This document shows positions 61,851 to 64,000 of a DNA stretch of 64,000 nucleotides, piece by piece (within the stretch, counting starts at the first letter, position 1; the number at the start of each line of letters is the position of its first letter). Below the pieces are notes generated by a model that did not search any database, had not been told where the DNA came from, and saw only the letters and a list, made by a program, of their open reading frames with translations. The DNA lies in the NCBI GenBank assembly GCA_964017155.1, contig OZ024862.1, forward strand, positions 45,399,462 through 45,463,461. Reading direction: 5' to 3'. The stretch is from Oasisia sp. SBJ-2009 (Eukaryota; Annelida; Polychaeta; Sabellida; Siboglinidae). The position numbers and the translations under genes are program-made.

Positions 61851-64000
61851 CGTTCCTTCGTGCGTGATTAGGGGAAAGAGATACTTGTCTGCGCCTGCGC
61901 GTGTGCGTACGTCAGCGACTGTTTGGGCAGTCGCTGTATGTGTTTTACCTATCAGAAGAACAACAACAGCTTAACACATATATAATGGTCAAGTTATGTA
62001 AGAGGAATCGTAGAACAACGTTTCATCGTCACGATCATATATCTGAACATAATTATGTTAAATGTTTTAATATTCCTAACATTATTCTGATTTATGCGAC
62101 CTTATTTTTGATCGTTTTGTCTACTTTTCTACTCATCTCCTTTTTCGCAAATCTCAAGACCTACATATTTTATCATCACACCACAAACTATATCTGACTA
62201 AACCTGACCGATCAGAAGTCCGATTTATGCGACCTTACGAATAGTAATTTATGTACTTTACATCTCTCTTTATTAGACCAATCATCCAGAATGACGTCTT
62301 CGGATTATGGTTTTCTGTGCCGGACCACCATTGACCTTTCGTCATTCTTTGTATCATGCCGTAAATAATCGGCACCTTTGCGCATGTGCCAGACTTCCTG
62401 TTTGTCTGTCCATGGAGGAAAGGTCACATCTTCCAAACCATTTTTATCTATCAAGATGCCTTTTAATTTCCGGCTTCTCCGGCGCAAGTGGCTCTTTCGA
62501 GGATGTCGGGTATTTTCTTACGCCAGAGAGAGTTGTCTTGCTTGAGATTTTCCAAGAAAATAGCCGCGCTCGGAACAAGCGACCATGAGACAGACTCCTA
62601 CTTTGTCGCTCAGATCCAGGTGTTATGTCTACGTACGTCAGACGGTGTCTTTTTTGAACACGAAACAAAAACATCCTGGCTATGTAGCTTTGTCATCGTC
62701 GTAATAGCCCAAACTCAGCTCGGTTGATTTATAGAACAAACTGAACTAACGATAATGTCCGCGACTAGTTTTGTCAACGTCGGCCTTGATAACGGAAAAA
62801 TGGACATCATCAGTGGTGGCGGCTGGGCAGGAGAGGACAGGTGCGATACCTATGACCCTCATTTTTTCGGAGTCACATGTTTTGCCCGCTTCAGTTTATG
62901 GAAACGCCCACGTTTGTTTCGTTTTCTGCAGTTGTTCTCTATTCAGCCGTTGTCTGTGGTACTTCCTGTTCGTCTTTCCACGCACCACTGGTTCTATGCA
63001 TAGCCAGTCCTCTCGTCGGGCAAAGTACGTGCTTCTATAACCACTATGTCCGTGCTCGATCCCATGGTTCGACGATTATGTGTACTGCTCGTTTTAATTT
63101 AAACATAAAACTGCTTATCCGTTCGTAAAGGGCGACTTCTGGCCAAGAGGTATAATCACGTCTGCTTTCCCGTACACGTTTCCTGTCGACGCGATCAACA
63201 CAATGGGGTTCTTTCTACCCGATCAGTTGATCGGCAGATAACGGTTATCTGCAATCACTGATTGAACGTTATATATAATAGCGTGGATGTTAACAATCCC
63301 TGTAGTAGGCGTACCAACGTCAGACATACCCAAGTCAGACATGTGTTCGACATTCGTGGTCCTACCACAACGATCAGTGAAGAAAAAGAACGGTATTTCG
63401 TAAGCGGCTCACTTATATAACACGCCTCCGGGCCATGACGCGGTCACCCCTGGGAAATTAGTATCTACATAGTGAACTGATATACGTATATTTGTAACAA
63501 TAAAAATATGCTTATCTGACATTGATTGGCATGTCGGCTCATTTTTCAAACGACCGTAAACTCGCAGACACCAAAATCACAAGTTAAGAAACGGAGGCTT
63601 GTGAGACGTCGCAACAGTACGCGGTGTCTGCGTGGTATAGTGGTCGATCTTCATTGGTGGTCAGGTCAGATCGATGGTCAGTCTTCGTGTGGGAATGATC
63701 TGTATCTACTGTATGTATATACGGACAGGCAAAAATCGCCACTGGCAATAATATACGACATGTAGGCCTATACGTTTAGCCGCAAGACGAATCCAACGGT
63801 TGTCAGAGGTCGGATGTGGTTGCAAGGTTCAAAGCACTAACTGCACAGTGCCTAATGAACTCATTGTGTGTTCTGCTGTGCCTTTGTGACAACTAAATAC
63901 TCCTTGTTATAATTACGCTACAACCGTCTCCATCGTGTGTGTTGACAATGTAGCACACCATGCTTGAATAGACGCCAAATACCCAATTATCTAAAACGCA

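Larger units (their letters stand above)
58106..64000. other. Non-coding right flank
   Basis: No exon or RNA gene recognised. Apart from the listed repeats the sequence is unique, near-balanced in GC in many parts (59.1-63.8 kb) and clearly richer in CpG than the intron. Open frames up to 161 codons (- strand, 59116-59601) show no domain. It could hold regulatory DNA or the start of a neighbouring gene, but I see no specific support. Confidence 0.5.

Overview
The window is eukaryotic, intron-rich and AT-rich, with very little coding sequence. Two exons with proper splice signals, tRNA-derived SINEs, a LINE-like 3' end and dozens of micro- and minisatellites point to an invertebrate animal. 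A mollusc or another lophotrochozoan is my best guess, from repeat style only; the sequence does not prove the taxon. There are no operons, rRNA genes, CRISPR arrays or convincing functional tRNA genes.

The only gene I can support lies on the + strand. An internal exon (29283-29506) and a terminal exon (57101-57381, possibly starting at 57081) each encode one zinc finger of the JAZ/zf-met type, CxxC-x12-H-x5-H. This is the finger class of the ZNF385, ZNF346 and ZMAT proteins, which bind double-stranded RNA or act as RNA/DNA adaptors. The terminal exon ends in TGA and is followed by a roughly 0.7 kb 3'UTR with AATAAA at 58083 and a GT-rich stretch after it. The two exons are 27.6 kb apart and their reading phases do not match if the best splice sites are used. 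Either an exon is hidden between them or the weaker upstream AG at 57080 is used. The 5' exons were not found: 1-29282 is upstream intron or intergenic.

Layout. 1-29282: non-coding, with a SINE and a LINE tail (4.3-5.1 kb), long simple arrays at 10.6, 12.5 and 13.7-14.7 kb (about 99 perfect TGCCTC hexamers), a 230-bp inverted repeat at about 99% identity (15801-16030 and 18155-18384), a 21-bp minisatellite (20.0-20.4 kb), a 230-bp direct repeat (22.4 and 25.1 kb) and a long TA-cored hairpin (26.0 kb). 29.3-57.1 kb: the large intron, with four SINE copies or fragments, a diverged 220-bp tandem duplication, several minisatellites and some balanced-composition islands that may be regulatory. 57.1-58.1 kb: terminal exon and 3'UTR. 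58.1-64 kb: no recognisable gene, with visibly more CpG than the introns.

Beyond the repeats, the most interesting structure is a set of CTCF-like motifs. Two are perfect 12-mers (24670 and 29154); the second is one half of a convergent pair that sits 75-130 bp upstream of the zinc-finger exon. Near matches lie at 36869, 44941-45096 (a cluster of three) and 50940, all inside the large intron. An RFX X-box-like site is at 49784. I did not find a clear new biological system.
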